Origin: Kribbella rubisoli
Lineage (GTDB): Bacteria; Actinomycetota; Actinomycetes; Propionibacteriales; Kribbellaceae
Reading direction: 5' to 3'
DNA: 64,000 nucleotides
NCBI RefSeq assembly: GCF_004217145.1
Contig: NZ_SHKR01000018.1
Coordinates: forward strand, 62,001-126,000
The notes under the pieces are model-generated. The model ran no database searches. It saw nothing but the letters and a program-made list of their open reading frames with translations, and was not told the origin of the DNA. This document shows positions 15,691 through 25,062 of this stretch, piece by piece. The translations under genes and the position numbers were made by a program. The number at the start of each line of letters is the position of its first letter. The stretch's first letter is position 1.

Positions 15691-18327
15691 TTAGTCCTTC
15701 TTGTCCGACTTCTCGTCGTCGGCTGCCTCGGGCAGGTCCTCGTCCGCGTCCTGGTCGTCGTCCGCGTCGCGGAGTTCCTCCGGGAGGTCTTCCTCGTCGA
15801 ACCCCTCGTGGAGGATCTCCTCGGGCTCGGCGGCCGATTCGGGCTTGATCGCGTTGCGGAGCCGGCCGAGGATCCGGTCCGCCTCGGTGCCGAACGGGTT
15901 GTCGTTGACCAGGTACGTCCAGGTCGCGGTCGGCCGCGGGATCCCGCTGGCCTCCTCGTCGAGCCCGTCGGCCGTGATCTCCGCCGTACCGAACGTCTCG
16001 GCCGTGTCCTTCCAGGCGTCCTCGATCAGCGTGTCGAACGACGCGATCGCCGACTTGTTGAACTCGTCGATCGGCTTCAGGTGCACGATGCCGCCGGCCA
16101 GCGACCGCAGGTGGATGCCTTCGCGCAGGTCGGCCAGGTACGCCAGGTGGTCGGTCCACCGCCGGTCCAGATGGCCGAGCGCGATCCGGCGCGCCGCGGC
16201 CTTCACCACGTCCTCGCCGACCTCGTCGACCAGTTCGTCGTACCGCTCCTTGGCCCGCTCGGCGAGCTCGGTCGCGGCCAGGTCGTCGGTCAGCACCTTC
16301 TCGCGGGTCTCGAGCAGGATCGCCCGCTGCTGCCCGGTGAGCCGGTTGTACTGCCAGGTGGTCCGGTGCAGCTCGGCGTTCGCACCGTCGGCGACGCGCT
16401 GCGCGTGCTCGAGGACGCCGATCGACTTGCGGTCGGTCAGCCGCCCGGTGTCGTCCGGGTGCGGGCGCAGGCCCGACGAAACGGAGTACCGCGTGACCAG
16501 CTCGTCCGCGAGCGACGCGAAGAACAGCGTTCCGCCTGGGTCGCCCTGACGGCCGGCGCGACCACGCAGCTGGTCGTCGAGCCGTCGTGACGCGTGCAGA
16601 CCGGTGCCGATCACGTACAGGCCACCGAGCTCGATGGCCTTCTCCTTGTCGTGCGTCTCGTCGCGTCCGCCCAGCCGGATGTCCGTACCGCGACCGGCCA
16701 TCTGCGTCGACACCGTCACGGTCCCCGGCACACCGGCCTCGGCGATGATCGCCGCCTCTTCGGCGTCGTTCTTCGCGTTCAGTACGACGTGCTCGATCTC
16801 GGCCGCCTCGAGCTTGTCGCTGAGCTGCTCGGACTCCTCGACGCTGTGCGTGCCGATCAGGATCGGCCGGCCGGACTCATGGACGACGCCGATGTGCTTG
16901 ACCAGCGCCTCGTTCTTCTGCTCGACCGTCAGGTACAACCGGTCGGGGTCGTCCTTGCGGACGTTCGGCGTGTTCGGCGGTACGACGGCGACGTCGACCT
17001 CGTAGAACTCCTGCAGCGACTCCCCGACGACCACCGCCGTACCGGTCATGCCGCACAGCGTCTTGTACCGCTTGACCAGCGCCTGCACGGTGATGCTGTC
17101 CAGCACCTCACCGGAGTCGCTGACCGGCACCGCCTCTTTGGCCTCGACGGCAGCCTGCAGACCGTCGGGCCAGCGCTGCAGCTTCGCGACTCGGCCGCGG
17201 TTGTTGTTGATCAGGCTGACTTTGCCGTCGCGAACCAGGTAGTCGACGTCGCGGCGCAGCAGTACCTCGGCATGCAGCGCGACGTTGATCTGGGTCAGCC
17301 GGTCCAGGTTCTCGTCCGCGTAGAGGTTGAACTCCGGCGCGGGCTCCGCTTCCTCAGTCTCCGACTCCTCGGCCACCTCATCAGCCACCTCATCGGTCTC
17401 CGAGCCACCGGTCGCTGCGTCGTCGGTCGCCGGCTCGTCAGTCACCGAGTCGTCGGCCGCCGGCTCATCGGCTGCCTCGGCTGCCGCCGCCTCGGCTGCC
17501 GCGCCGAGGGCCTTCTCGACCTTGTCGGTGCCGCGGTCGGTCAGCGCGACGGTCCGGCCGTCGCCGTCGATCTCGTAGTCCACGCCCGCGCGCAACGTCC
17601 GGACCAGCTGGACCACGTCGTCGTCCAGCGCCTCGGACCGGGTCGCCCCGGCGAGCACCATCGGCACGCGGGCCTCGTCGATCAGCACCGAGTCGGCCTC
17701 GTCGACGAGCGCCACGTCCGCCTCGGCCGTGACCCGGTCGTCGACATTCGTGACGAGCCGATCCCGCAGTACGTCGAACCCGATCTCGTTGACCGGGACG
17801 TAGCAGACCTCCGCCTGGTACGCCTCGCGGCGCTCCTCCGGCGTAGACACCTGGCCGACGTGCGACACGGTCACACCGAGCAGCTCGTACACCGGGCCCA
17901 TCCACTCGGCGTCGCGCTTGGCCAGGTAGTCGTTCACGGCCAGCACGTGCACCTTGCGGCCGCCGATCGCGTACCCGGCGGCGGCGATGGCACCGGCCAG
18001 CGTCTTACCCTCACCGGTCGCCATCTCTACGACCCGGCCCTGCAGCATCGCCAGCGCGCCGACGACCTGGCCGTCGAACGCCCGCTCGCCGAGCGCCCGC
18101 TGGCCCGCCTCCCGGGCCAGCGCGAGGAACTCGATCTGCTCGTCCTCGTGCAGGCCACCGGTCGTCCGCAGCTCCGTGGCCGCCTCGGTGAGCTCTTCGT
18201 CGGTCAGGGACTGGACCGATTCCTCCGCCTCGCCGACCAGCTGGGTGAGCCGTTCGTACGGGCCGAGATCGATCGAGCCGGGGCGCTGCAGCAGCCGGCG
18301 GAAGCGAGAAGCGATTTTCAGGGCCAT
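15691..18327 (-). CDS. secA2: Accessory preprotein translocase ATPase SecA2
   Basis: 878-residue SecA-family motor. ATGEGKT (residues 103-109) is Walker A and LVDEADSVLIDEAR (207-220) holds the DEAD-type box; QMAGRGTDIRLGG and HASRRLDDQLRGRAGRQGDPG are the second motor-domain motifs. The C-terminal Cys/His zinc motif of housekeeping SecA is absent and replaced by an acidic tail, as expected for an accessory SecA2. An unusual acidic, Ala/Glu/Asp/Thr-rich insert occupies about residues 275-332. It would export a limited set of proteins through SecYEG. No dedicated partner or substrate gene is adjacent. Confidence 0.9.
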   Translation of the reverse strand: MALKIASRFRRLLQRPGSIDLGPYERLTQLVGEAEESVQSLTDEELTEAATELRTTGGLHEDEQIEFLALAREAGQRALGERAFDGQVVGALAMLQGRVVEMATGEGKTLAGAIAAAGYAIGGRKVHVLAVNDYLAKRDAEWMGPVYELLGVTVSHVGQVSTPEERREAYQAEVCYVPVNEIGFDVLRDRLVTNVDDRVTAEADVALVDEADSVLIDEARVPMVLAGATRSEALDDDVVQLVRTLRAGVDYEIDGDGRTVALTDRGTDKVEKALGAAAEAAAAEAADEPAADDSVTDEPATDDAATGGSETDEVADEVAEESETEEAEPAPEFNLYADENLDRLTQINVALHAEVLLRRDVDYLVRDGKVSLINNNRGRVAKLQRWPDGLQAAVEAKEAVPVSDSGEVLDSITVQALVKRYKTLCGMTGTAVVVGESLQEFYEVDVAVVPPNTPNVRKDDPDRLYLTVEQKNEALVKHIGVVHESGRPILIGTHSVEESEQLSDKLEAAEIEHVVLNAKNDAEEAAIIAEAGVPGTVTVSTQMAGRGTDIRLGGRDETHDKEKAIELGGLYVIGTGLHASRRLDDQLRGRAGRQGDPGGTLFFASLADELVTRYSVSSGLRPHPDDTGRLTDRKSIGVLEHAQRVADGANAELHRTTWQYNRLTGQQRAILLETREKVLTDDLAATELAERAKERYDELVDEVGEDVVKAAARRIALGHLDRRWTDHLAYLADLREGIHLRSLAGGIVHLKPIDEFNKSAIASFDTLIEDAWKDTAETFGTAEITADGLDEEASGIPRPTATWTYLVNDNPFGTEADRILGRLRNAIKPESAAEPEEILHEGFDEEDLPEELRDADDDQDADEDLPEAADDEKSDKKD

Positions 18328-18372
18328 GATGCAGGCAACGTACAGCGTCGGCGTGTCGTTCCGCTCGTCAGG

Positions 18373-19170
18373 TCAGGGTGTCCACTCGTACGGTGTCGTG
18401 GTTGTTACGGCGTGGAGACCGAGCTTCTGGAGGATCGGGCGGGAGTCCTCGGAGGCGTCGACGCGGAGGAACTCGTACCCGCGGTCTTTCGCCAGCCGGG
18501 CGCGGTGGACGAGCAGCGCGCTGTAGAGCCCCTGGCGCCGCCATTCCGGGAGCGTTCCGCCGCCCCAGAGGCTGGCGAACCCGGTGCCGGGATGGAACCG
18601 GATCCACGCCGCCGACACCGCCGGCCCCTGCGTCAGCACGTCCTCGACGAGGAACACAGACAACCGGTCCGGGAACATCCGCGCCTCGCCCTGCAACTGC
18701 TCCACGATGCGTGCGAGCCCGCTGCCCCAGAGCGTGTCGGTCAGTACGGCGATCCGCTGGAAGTCGTCTGATCCGTCGGCCTCCCGCAAGCGCACCTTCG
18801 ACGGCAGCGCCGACGGCCGCTCGAGGATCCGATCCACCTCGCCGAGGATCAGCGTCTCCGGGTCCTGCTTGCTGAAGCCCGCTCTGACCAGCCGCTCCCC
18901 CAGATCGGCCGGCTCGTCGTACGCATAGGTCTTCCACTCGAACGGCAGCCCGCGCTCCCGGAAGAACATCAGCTCCTGCTCGATCACGGCGTCCGGGTCA
19001 TCCCCCAGCCCGCGCGGCGTCTCGACGAAACCGGCTCCCTCAGGACCTCCGATGTACGAGCGGTGCACCAGACCCTCGTGCTCCTGCTTCCATCCGGGGA
19101 TCGCGTCCGCATCCGGCAACCGGATCCGGCGGTGGAACACGTCGAGCAGCTCATCGGGGGTCATCTGCAC
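18373..19170 (-). CDS. GNAT-family N-acetyltransferase
   Basis: 265 residues. The C-terminal half has the acetyl-CoA-binding outline: SAAWIRFHPGTGFASLWGGGTLPEWRRQGLYSALLVHRARLAKDRGYEFLRVDASEDSRPILQKLGL, with the RRQGLYSAL segment as the pyrophosphate loop. The N-terminal half is a divergent second GNAT-like or substrate domain. GTG 19170 and ATG 19164 are both possible starts. It is divergent from the AMIN-like gene, with a palindrome (19215-19231) between them. Confidence 0.8.
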   Translation of the reverse strand: MQMTPDELLDVFHRRIRLPDADAIPGWKQEHEGLVHRSYIGGPEGAGFVETPRGLGDDPDAVIEQELMFFRERGLPFEWKTYAYDEPADLGERLVRAGFSKQDPETLILGEVDRILERPSALPSKVRLREADGSDDFQRIAVLTDTLWGSGLARIVEQLQGEARMFPDRLSVFLVEDVLTQGPAVSAAWIRFHPGTGFASLWGGGTLPEWRRQGLYSALLVHRARLAKDRGYEFLRVDASEDSRPILQKLGLHAVTTTTPYEWTP

Positions 19171-19214
19171 ATCGTGCCTGAACGACTACCTGAAATCACC
19201 GGGACAAAAAGTAA

Positions 19215-19231
19215 ACCAGTTGGCAACTGGT
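19215..19231. promoter_or_regulatory. 17-bp palindromic operator candidate
   Basis: ACCAGTTG-G-CAACTGGT is a perfect inverted repeat with 8-bp arms about one base apart. It lies between the divergent GNAT and AMIN-like genes, 40 bases before the latter start. The half-site size fits a dimeric repressor. Confidence 0.5.
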
Positions 19232-19270
19232 GTCGTCCAAGTAAGTGTCATCCCAAGGGGGGAACACATC

Positions 19271-19873
19271 ATGAACATCCACCACATCACACCGAAGACG
19301 ATCTTCGCCGCACTGGCGGTGATGGCAGTCCCCGCGGCCGCGTTCGCCGCACCGGCACTGACCGGATCCGCTACCGCCCCACGAGCCACGTCGACCACCG
19401 CTGCCGCCATCGCGACCTGCCCGGGCGGCTGGGGATCGTTGCCTGAGGCAAATAGCCGGATGACGCAGGCGCCGGTGACCGCTGTCCGCACCGGACGGCA
19501 TGCCTGCTTCGACCGGATCGTCGTCGACATCCGCGGTCGCGCACCGGGGTACGACGTCCGGTACGTGACGAACGTCTATACCGACGGCGCCGGCCACCTC
19601 GTCCCGCTCCGCGGTGGGGCGAAGCTACAGGTCGTCGTCCGTGCTCCGGCGTACAGCTCGACCGGCGCGGCGACGTACACACCGAAGAACGCGAAGGAGC
19701 TGACGAACGTGACCGGGTACAGCACGTTCCGCCAGGTCGCCTACGCCGGCACCTTCGAGGGACAGACGACGATCGGGCTCGGCGTCCGCGCCCGGCTGCC
19801 GTTCAAGGTCTACACGCTGGCGGGGCCGGGATCGAACACCCGCTTGGTGATCGACGTCGCGCACCACTGGTAA
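19271..19873 (+). CDS. AMIN-like domain secreted protein
   Basis: 200 residues with a clear signal peptide (KTIFAALAVMAVPAAAFA) and a single beta-rich domain: CFDRIVVDIRGRAPGYDVRYV at its start and LPFKVYTLAGPGSNTRLVIDVAHHW at its end resemble the AMIN-like domain found in actinobacterial lipoproteins, thought to bind envelope polymers. ATG 19271 has AAGGGGGGAA seven bases upstream. Two Cys at about 49 and 77 of the precursor could form a disulfide. Function unproven. Confidence 0.72.
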   Translation: MNIHHITPKTIFAALAVMAVPAAAFAAPALTGSATAPRATSTTAAAIATCPGGWGSLPEANSRMTQAPVTAVRTGRHACFDRIVVDIRGRAPGYDVRYVTNVYTDGAGHLVPLRGGAKLQVVVRAPAYSSTGAATYTPKNAKELTNVTGYSTFRQVAYAGTFEGQTTIGLGVRARLPFKVYTLAGPGSNTRLVIDVAHHW

Positions 19874-19884
19874 GCCCCCTCCCC

Positions 19885-19916
19885 GCGGTCGCCCGGTTCC
19901 CACACCGGGCGACCGC
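19885..19916. terminator. Bidirectional terminator hairpin
   Basis: Perfect 12-bp stem (GCGGTCGCCCGG / CCGGGCGACCGC) with an 8-base loop, placed between the ends of two convergent genes (19873 and 19926). Confidence 0.8.
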
Positions 19917-19925
19917 TTCCGCGTT

Positions 19926-21944
19926 CTACAGCGAGCGGTTGAGCAGGTCGTAGAAGGTATTGCCCAGCAGGAGTTCGTACGGATCGGTCAGCAGCGGGCC
20001 GAGTTCGGCCATGTCGGACGGCGTCCAGGACCAGGCGCCGATCAGGCCCGAGATGAACAGCGGGCTCGCTCCGTCCCAGCTCGCGATCCGCTGATCCAGC
20101 GCGGCCTTGAACTCGGCGGCCTTGCCCGGTGCGCCCCAGCCGCCGGTGATCGGGATGCCACCGTGACGGACGGTCAACGTGTCGCCGTCCCAGGTCTGCA
20201 TGATCCCCTTCGTCGGCGTGTAGTCGGCGTACCCCTTCGCGATCTCCTCGGAGAGCTGCACCCACGTGCCGTCCTGCCGGCCGCTGTACGCGTACACCAC
20301 GTCGAGCGCGGTGCGGCGCATGAAGTCGCCGGTCATCTTGAGGTACTTCGTGAGGTCGGCGGGGTTCCACGACGCCGGATACGTGTACCCGCCACCGGAC
20401 GGGCCGCAGACCAGGAAGTCGTTGGCGGTCGCGGTGCGCTGATAGTGGCTGTAGATGTTCGGACCGGCCTCGGCGAGCAGCGGGCTGATGGTCCAGTTGG
20501 TCGGCACTTCGCCGCGCTTCGGGTCGTCCCAGATGTCGCGCAGCCGGCGTTGGCAGTACTGGATGTTGTCGCCTTCGCCGAAGGTCAGCGTCAGGTAGAC
20601 CTTGTTCTTCGCCTTACTGATCCGCCGTACCGGCCGGGGCTTGCTCGAGATCGGCGCGGCAGTGCCGGCGTGCACCGTGCCGTTCATGTAGAAGTCGGCC
20701 GCGACCACCGGCGAACCGCCCTGGCTCGCGAGGTCGACGCCGTCCCACTCACCGGAGACGTCGTTCGCGAACCAGCCCATGTACGGCGCGAGCGTCGGCC
20801 ACTTGGCGTAGTGCTCGATGAGCAGGTCGCCCGTGTCGCCGCCCGGCGGTAGCCAGCTCACCAGGGCCTTGGTGGCAACCACGTAGTCACGGAAGTACGG
20901 GAACGGCTCGACGCGGGTCGGCGACGTGTCGGTCGCGCTGACGAGGTACTGGTTCCACATCTCCACCGTGACGACGAGGGACGTCGTACCCGCCGGTGGT
21001 TCGAAACGGTAGATCCAGTAGTTGCCGCCGTCTGCGAATCTGTTGGCCTCACCACCGATCGAGGAGTGCGAGCCGTCGAACAGGTACGGCGCTTCCTCCG
21101 GCGTGTTCGGTTCGAACCGGGCGAACTCGGTGCCGTTCGCCGTCACCACCACATGCCGGACCGAAGCACCCCAGCCGTCGTCGCTGAACGAGTCCGCGAA
21201 CCGGACGAACACAGCCTCCTTGCCGAGCTTCGCGGAGACGTCCAGGTTGTACGTACCGCGGTTCGACGAGTCGCGGATCTGCTGCGTCTCGCGGGCGATC
21301 TCCTGCCAGACCACGCCTTCGACGTCGACCACCTGGGTCGGCGGCAGACCCGCCAGGAGCTGCTTGGTCACCCGCGGGAACAGGTTGTCCAGCTGCCACC
21401 GGTAGGTCTTCACGCGGTCGTCGTCGAACACCCCGCGCAGGTCCTTCACGATCTTCAGGCCGTATGCCTTCGCCTGATCGGCGTCCGCGACGACCGCGCC
21501 CTCCAGGCCGGCCAAGGTCGTCGCCACGTTGAGCGAGTCCGGTACGGCGGGGTCGTGCACGATCGCACCCCGGATGCGATTGCGGTACTTCGCGACCAGG
21601 TCCAGCGGGTTCTTGTACAACTTGGTCGGCAGGTGCAGGTCGGCCAGCCATTTGGCATCCGGCACGCTCTGCGTCCCGGTGTCGTAGATGAAGTACAACT
21701 CCGGCTCGGTACGGTTGACGATGCCTTGCAACGTTGTCAGCAGGGTCTGGTCTCCCCCGCTGAGTTTGCTGACGTCGCCGTAATCCAGGTGTTTCGGGCG
21801 GTTGAACACCGGCAGCAGCCGGGCGGGGCTGCCGGACGTCGATGAAACTGCAGCCTGCGCCGTAGAAGCGAGCCCCGGAACGAACCCGAGACCCCCCACC
21901 GTCACCGCACCGCTGCCCGCCAGGAACGCTCGTCTCGAAACCAT
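19926..21944 (-). CDS. GxGYxYP domain exported protein
   Basis: 672 residues with a Tat signal (VSRRAFLAGSG) and the signature GPSGGGYTYPASW that gives the GxGYxYP family its name; the family is found with carbohydrate-active proteins and is proposed to act on glycans. A central beta-sandwich-like part (AKLGKEAVFVRFADSFSDDGWG) resembles a carbohydrate-binding domain. ATG 21944 follows AGGGAG. Two LacI-type palindromes lie upstream, so it is probably induced by a sugar. Confidence 0.82.
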   Translation of the reverse strand: MVSRRAFLAGSGAVTVGGLGFVPGLASTAQAAVSSTSGSPARLLPVFNRPKHLDYGDVSKLSGGDQTLLTTLQGIVNRTEPELYFIYDTGTQSVPDAKWLADLHLPTKLYKNPLDLVAKYRNRIRGAIVHDPAVPDSLNVATTLAGLEGAVVADADQAKAYGLKIVKDLRGVFDDDRVKTYRWQLDNLFPRVTKQLLAGLPPTQVVDVEGVVWQEIARETQQIRDSSNRGTYNLDVSAKLGKEAVFVRFADSFSDDGWGASVRHVVVTANGTEFARFEPNTPEEAPYLFDGSHSSIGGEANRFADGGNYWIYRFEPPAGTTSLVVTVEMWNQYLVSATDTSPTRVEPFPYFRDYVVATKALVSWLPPGGDTGDLLIEHYAKWPTLAPYMGWFANDVSGEWDGVDLASQGGSPVVAADFYMNGTVHAGTAAPISSKPRPVRRISKAKNKVYLTLTFGEGDNIQYCQRRLRDIWDDPKRGEVPTNWTISPLLAEAGPNIYSHYQRTATANDFLVCGPSGGGYTYPASWNPADLTKYLKMTGDFMRRTALDVVYAYSGRQDGTWVQLSEEIAKGYADYTPTKGIMQTWDGDTLTVRHGGIPITGGWGAPGKAAEFKAALDQRIASWDGASPLFISGLIGAWSWTPSDMAELGPLLTDPYELLLGNTFYDLLNRSL

Positions 21945-21962
21945 CGTGACCACTCCCTGAGG

Positions 21963-21978
21963 TTGACATCGATGTCAA
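21963..21978. promoter_or_regulatory. LacI-type operator candidate
   Basis: TTGACATCGATGTCAA is a perfect 16-bp palindrome with the central CG typical of LacI-family operators. It starts 19 bases upstream of the GxGYxYP start codon and would block its promoter or early transcription. Confidence 0.6.
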
Positions 21979-22047
21979 ATCAGGCCGGACAGTAGCAACG
22001 CCGAGACACTGTGTACATAGCTCGTTACAACGTTGGCCAAAGAAACT

Positions 22048-22059
22048 GGAATCGTTTCC
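22048..22059. promoter_or_regulatory. Second LacI-like operator candidate
   Basis: GGAATCGTTTCC, near-palindromic with a CG centre, resembles the LacI/CcpA operator pattern. It lies 66 bases before the esterase start and 104 before the divergent GxGYxYP start, so it could serve either gene. Confidence 0.4.
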
Positions 22060-22124
22060 GAGATTTCGCTCTGGACCCTGTCAGCAGGAGGTGGGACGGT
22101 CCGGTGCGCGGGAGGGGGATCGAA

Positions 22125-22943
22125 ATGACGGATGCAGCTCCGGACCTCGTTTGCCTGCTGGACATTCGGTACGCGTGCCCCGATGGTGTCGACCTCTGCC
22201 TGGATGTGGTCGCGCGTGCGCCGATGCCTGCGAGTCCGGTGCCCGTAGTCGTACGGGTTGATGGTTGTCCGGGATGGGGGTCTGGGGATCGAGGGGCGGC
22301 GATGTTGCCGTTTGTGGGGCCGGCTATGGCTCGGGCTGGGTTTCTGGCTGTTGGGATTTCGGTGCGGCACAGCGGGCAGGCGGTGTTTCCGGCACAGTTG
22401 GAGGACGTTCAGGCGGCGGTGAGCTGGCTTCGGCGCAACCCGCTCGGGCTGCCGGTCGATGTCGATCACATTGGGGTGTGGGGGCAGTCAGCCGGTGGGC
22501 ACCTGGCGGCTATGGCCGGACTCCTCGGCTCAGTGGAGGCCGACGTACAGGCTGTTGTGACGATCAGCGGACCAAGCGATCTCACGCGCGGAGGTGGCGA
22601 GATGCGCATCGACCGGCCGTCCCCGGTTACCGCGTTGGTCGGCGGCGACACGAGCCAACTGTGGGCGGCAAGCCCTGTTGCGCACGTGCGGGCCGGCGGG
22701 CCGGCGTACCTGATCATTCACGGGACTTCAGACGAGACAGTCCCCTACGAGCAAGCCGAGCTGCTTCATCGGGCCCTGCTTGCCGCAGGCGCAGACAGTC
22801 GCCTGATCCCGATCCCCGGCGCCCACCACAACCTCCTCGAAGACCCGGAAGCGCCGTACGACGCCCAGATCTGGCACGACGTCGCAGCCGAGGCCGCGCG
22901 GTTCTTCCGCCGTCACCTGGGCCGCCCGACGCTGCATGCATAA
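22125..22943 (+). CDS. Alpha/beta hydrolase, acetylesterase (BD-FAE/HSL-like)
   Basis: 272 residues, cytoplasmic (no signal). GVWGQSAGGHLAAM holds the nucleophile Ser122; HGTSDETVPYEQ supplies the Asp and GAHHNLLE the His. The layout matches esterases that remove acyl groups from sugars or short-chain esters. ATG 22125 follows GGAGGGGG. It is divergent from the GxGYxYP gene and may share its sugar-responsive control, which would suit deacetylation of imported glycan fragments. Confidence 0.8.
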   Translation: MTDAAPDLVCLLDIRYACPDGVDLCLDVVARAPMPASPVPVVVRVDGCPGWGSGDRGAAMLPFVGPAMARAGFLAVGISVRHSGQAVFPAQLEDVQAAVSWLRRNPLGLPVDVDHIGVWGQSAGGHLAAMAGLLGSVEADVQAVVTISGPSDLTRGGGEMRIDRPSPVTALVGGDTSQLWAASPVAHVRAGGPAYLIIHGTSDETVPYEQAELLHRALLAAGADSRLIPIPGAHHNLLEDPEAPYDAQIWHDVAAEAARFFRRHLGRPTLHA

Positions 22944-22977
22944 CGGCAGATGCGTCGTCGGGCCCCTGACCACGCAA

Positions 22978-25062
22978 TCAGCCCGCCGTAGGGAGAAGGC
23001 TTTTCGCGACGCTGACTGCGAGTTCAGCAGCGCGACGGTGGAATCTGCTCCAGAAGACTAGGTAGACCTGCTCAACTGCATCCGCAATCGGCTCGTCCAA
23101 GGGGATGCGTCCGCATTTGTCCTGCAACCATTCACACAAAACCGGTACCAGTCGCGCGTCCTCCACGCCTGAGGCCTGGTCGGAGTATGCCGCGATCAAG
23201 CCGATAATGACCGCCCAGGTCGCCGTCGGCTCGGGACGTCCAGCGCTCATCTCGGTCATTCGGCGATACGCGGCGATCAGATAGCCCTCCGCCTGATCCG
23301 CCGGAATGAAGAAGGATGCGAGCACGATCGCACCGACCTCCCGCCGGGTCGAACCGACGACCCGAGCGAGTTCCCGGACGTGATCGCACTGACCGAAAAG
23401 CTCCGCGCGGAGACTGTCAGGCCAATCTCTCATCGTCGGTGAACGTCCATGAACAACAGTGGTTCGAGCGGCGGCCTCCTCCTTGATGCGCGTCTCGACC
23501 AGGTCGAGTGCGACTTTCGCCTCGATGCCTTCCCAATAGGCCTTCTGCACGTCAGCCAGCAACTTGGGTGACGCCGGGCCGGTCCACACCTGTTTCGCCA
23601 GTCGCGATCGCTTCGCTGTAATGCTGTTCCCGCCGGTGCGGGCGAGGTTGGACAGGCGACTCCGCCACTCGTCGACAACAGGAACCTGTTTACCGGGCCC
23701 CATTACCTCATGGGCACCGATGGCGAACTGGAGCAACGCCCGACTGGTCGGTGCAGGTGACTGGCTCCGCCAGGACAGCGCCGCCTGCAGTTGATCGCTG
23801 TTCCACAGCTCATTTTGCGCAGTGGCCCCGAAGGATGACCAACTCTTGGCGATGCCGGTCCACAATGTCTTACGGGTCGCAGATCTTTCCGATATGGGGA
23901 GCCAGAACCACAGAAAGTGCCGAAGGTGGCTCTCGATCCGAGCACAGGCCAGCCACAGATCTGGGTCCATGGTGTCGCCACTGCAGGCTCGGCGGATGGC
24001 ATTCACCATTGCTTTCCAGTTCGGCGTACCGGCACCACTCACCTGTGCGAACCAACTTGACTGCTGCCGGGACTCGTAGTCGCCAACATGGTCCAGCCAG
24101 GACGCGATGTCTTCGAGCGGTGAGTCCGCTGTCGGTGTTCGAAGCCCGACCGCCAGATCAGCGATCGAATCGAGGATCTGGGCGACCTCGTCGTACTCCT
24201 TGAAATACAGCGGGCGAACGCCGTACGACGCCGTCAAGGCGCGTTGTTCCCACCAGTCACGCGTCGTACCGACTTGTTGGAGTGTCGCGTAGTGCATCGG
24301 TCGGGCGATCGGCAGCTTACGTCGCACGGTCGCTGCCGCATCGCGCAGCGCGACATCGTTCCACGACACACCGACGGACAGGACCACGTAGTCCTCGAAC
24401 AGTCTCGACAGGATGGCCCGGTACGGCGATTCCGCGCTGAGCGCTGCATCGTAGGTCGACCTGGAGAGGACGACCGGTTCGCCGACGACGCCGTCGAACG
24501 GGATCGCCCCGTGGAGCCGGAGGACGTTGACCTGGTTCTTGGGCGGCTGGAACAGCTGGCCGAGCGGCCACGCCGAGAGTTCGGTCCGCTCGATCACCCG
24601 TACGGCGAAATCGGCCGGCAGGTTGGTCCGCAGAACGTCGATGAGATCATCCGTGTAGTTCAGCGAGACGATCAGGCTGACGCCGCCGGAGACGAGCCGC
24701 GTGATCGCCTTGGCGAGCGGGGTCGCCGCCGCTTCTTCACCCGGGATGAAGGGAACGGCCTTCCGGATCCCGTCGGTATAGCCGGTCGGCCCCAATGTGA
24801 TCCGCAGCGCCTCCGCCGATTCCATCGGCCACCGGATGGAGACTGCGTTCAGCTGTGATTTGTTGAACTGCAGGTTGCCGGCTTTTGCGACGTCTCCGAG
24901 CAGATCGGTCCAGCCGGGTCGACGGTTGAGCGATTGGTCGACCCCGGCCCCGACCAGAAGCACTAGTCGAGCTGCCTGCGAATCCGTCTCGGCGGCCGTA
25001 GCGACCTCGCTCAGTGAGCGTCGACCATGCGGTGTTACCTGCCAGGCCGGTACTCCTGGCAT
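22978..25062 (-). CDS. SIR2-like domain protein, candidate NADase defence effector
   Basis: 694 residues. The N-terminal 300 residues show SIR2 family landmarks: VLLVGAGVDQSL (GAG loop, 38-40), LIVSLNYTDDL (Asn135), VLRLHGAI (His184) and VLSVGVSWND (231-236). The Asn and His used for NAD cleavage in bacterial SIR2 effectors are kept. Residues about 300-694 are helical and match no family I know; they may sense or bind a trigger. Its ATG shares a base with the stop of the upstream epimerase (TGATG). GC looks lower than in the flanking core genes, which suggests transfer. Defence role is inferred. Confidence 0.75.
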   Translation of the reverse strand: MPGVPAWQVTPHGRRSLSEVATAAETDSQAARLVLLVGAGVDQSLNRRPGWTDLLGDVAKAGNLQFNKSQLNAVSIRWPMESAEALRITLGPTGYTDGIRKAVPFIPGEEAAATPLAKAITRLVSGGVSLIVSLNYTDDLIDVLRTNLPADFAVRVIERTELSAWPLGQLFQPPKNQVNVLRLHGAIPFDGVVGEPVVLSRSTYDAALSAESPYRAILSRLFEDYVVLSVGVSWNDVALRDAAATVRRKLPIARPMHYATLQQVGTTRDWWEQRALTASYGVRPLYFKEYDEVAQILDSIADLAVGLRTPTADSPLEDIASWLDHVGDYESRQQSSWFAQVSGAGTPNWKAMVNAIRRACSGDTMDPDLWLACARIESHLRHFLWFWLPISERSATRKTLWTGIAKSWSSFGATAQNELWNSDQLQAALSWRSQSPAPTSRALLQFAIGAHEVMGPGKQVPVVDEWRSRLSNLARTGGNSITAKRSRLAKQVWTGPASPKLLADVQKAYWEGIEAKVALDLVETRIKEEAAARTTVVHGRSPTMRDWPDSLRAELFGQCDHVRELARVVGSTRREVGAIVLASFFIPADQAEGYLIAAYRRMTEMSAGRPEPTATWAVIIGLIAAYSDQASGVEDARLVPVLCEWLQDKCGRIPLDEPIADAVEQVYLVFWSRFHRRAAELAVSVAKSLLPTAG

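Noticed and set aside
16594..18771. 725-codon plus-strand frame over secA2
   Set aside because: No recognisable domain; the minus strand is a full SecA2.
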